A stretch of DNA of 6,440 nucleotides, taken from NCBI GenBank assembly GCA_013298335.1, contig JAAFHI010000208.1, positions 1 through 6,440 on the forward strand. The letters are read 5' to 3'. Positions 5,980-6,440 of the stretch are shown here, one piece after another. The notes under the pieces are model-generated. The model did not search any database, was not told the DNA's origin, and saw only the letters and a program-made list of their open reading frames with translations. Source of the stretch: Actinomycetota bacterium (lineage in GTDB: Bacteria; Acidobacteriota; Blastocatellia; Chloracidobacteriales; Chloracidobacteriaceae). Each line of letters opens with the position of its first letter. The stretch's first letter is position 1. The translations under genes were made by a program, and so were the position numbers.

Positions 5980-6023
5980 CGGTCCGATTCGCGACTGGTT
6001 CCATTTTCTGTTTCACCGGACCG
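5980..6023 (+). repeat. 7-bp inverted repeat in the cupin gene leader
   Basis: CGGTCCG (5980-5986) is the exact inverse of CGGACCG (6017-6023), with 30 nt between them. It lies inside the predicted leader, ending 2 nt before the GGAGG ribosome-binding site. A second GGTCC at 5955-5959 could compete for the same right arm. The stem is short and the loop long, so any role in translation control is speculative. Confidence 0.3.
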
Positions 6024-6025
6024 AC

Positions 6026-6030
6026 GGAGG
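6026..6030 (+). promoter_or_regulatory. Shine-Dalgarno that sets the GTG start of the cupin-like gene
   Basis: GGAGG lies 8 nt upstream of GTG at 6039-6041. It is the strongest ribosome-binding site in the window. It decides the GTG start because no ATG in this frame lies upstream in the leader, and the next in-frame ATG (residue 63) would cut into the domain. Confidence 0.8.
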
Positions 6031-6038
6031 ACACCACC

Positions 6039-6440
6039 GTGATTCGCCGGATTCACCAACCCAGCCCAGCCGCATTCGACGAACTGACCGCCGCCGGGCA
6101 GCCGGTCATCCTCACCGGCGTGCTCGACGACTGGAAGGCCCTCCAGCGCTGGACGACCCAGTATCTGACGGTCCTCGCGGGAGTGACCGAAGTCCGGGTG
6201 TCGCATACGTCCGACGGCTTCTTCATGCCGGACGAACAGAAACGCTTCCCGAATACCGAAACAATGGAGTTTCACCGCTTTCTGAAACTCGTCGACGCCC
6301 CCGGCGACCACCCCGACCGCGTTCACTCGATGCTCAAGATGCCCCTGCGGGCGTTTCCACTGCTCGGACGCGACTTCGCGCCGCCCGCCTACATCGCCGA
6401 CCGGCTGACCGCCGACCACCTCTGGATCGCCGAAAAAAAC
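6039..6440 (+). CDS. Cupin-like (JmjC/cupin_8-type) domain protein, N-terminal 134 residues only
   Basis: The visible part carries the N-terminal signature of the cupin-like domain found in Fe(II)/2-oxoglutarate oxygenases of the FIH/JmjC type: QPVILTGVLDDWKALQRW (21-38), where a P-V-I-L-x-G stretch and a following Trp are characteristic. The region up to LWIAEKN (128-134) resembles the strand just before the iron-binding HxD motif in this family. That motif and the distal His lie beyond the right edge, so catalytic competence cannot be judged. Members are typically about 270-300 residues, so half the gene is missing. If active, it would hydroxylate a protein, RNA or small molecule in the cytoplasm, with the substrate unknown; no signal peptide is seen. 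It starts with GTG behind GGAGG and is transcribed divergently from the PASTA gene. Confidence 0.8.
   Translation, partial: MIRRIHQPSPAAFDELTAAGQPVILTGVLDDWKALQRWTTQYLTVLAGVTEVRVSHTSDGFFMPDEQKRFPNTETMEFHRFLKLVDAPGDHPDRVHSMLKMPLRAFPLLGRDFAPPAYIADRLTADHLWIAEKN

Noticed and set aside
5967..6419. A 150-codon minus-strand frame opposite the cupin-like gene
   Set aside because: The plus strand has a strong RBS, promoter and a recognisable cupin-like signature; the opposite frame has none of these.

Overview
The window is GC-rich, gene-dense bacterial DNA from a Gram-negative organism. One encoded protein is a BamD-type outer-membrane assembly lipoprotein, and another has a Sec signal peptide. The gene set (an M14 peptidase with a C-terminal GATase1-like region, BamD with a long Lys-rich tail, Rpe, and a small membrane PASTA protein) reminds me of Acidobacteriota. 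This placement is inference from gene content and protein style only; nothing in the window, such as an rRNA, fixes the taxonomy.

Layout. Five genes lie head to tail on the minus strand. In transcription order, from right to left, they are: a one-TM, one-PASTA-domain protein (5843-5520), ribulose-phosphate 3-epimerase rpe (5365-4697), bamD (4668-3484), a 943-residue secreted M14-family zinc carboxypeptidase-like protein (3340-509), and hisB (491 to beyond the left edge). A plus-strand gene for a cupin-like (JmjC-type) protein starts at 6039 and runs off the right edge. The longest non-coding stretch is the 195-bp divergent intergenic region (5844-6038). It holds two sigma70-like promoters, an inverted repeat around one of them, and a strong Shine-Dalgarno sequence for the cupin gene. 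A 12-bp-stem hairpin followed by five T's after bamD probably ends the PASTA-rpe-bamD transcript. The M14 gene and hisB are 17 bp apart and probably share a second transcript.

How the genes fit together. BamD and the PASTA protein act at the cell envelope, and the M14 protein is exported. Rpe belongs to the pentose-phosphate/Calvin pathway and HisB to histidine synthesis. The order therefore looks like ordinary housekeeping clustering rather than a dedicated system; I see no defence, mobile or biosynthetic island.

The most distinctive signal lies between the genes. Three of the minus-strand junctions carry degenerate short tandem repeats of fixed period. There is a heptamer array that forms the ribosome-binding site and start codon of hisB, a second heptamer array upstream of the M14 gene, and two nonamer arrays in opposite orientation that make a 40-bp-arm inverted repeat between the PASTA gene and rpe. 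The PASTA gene also appears to be transcribed as a near-leaderless message.
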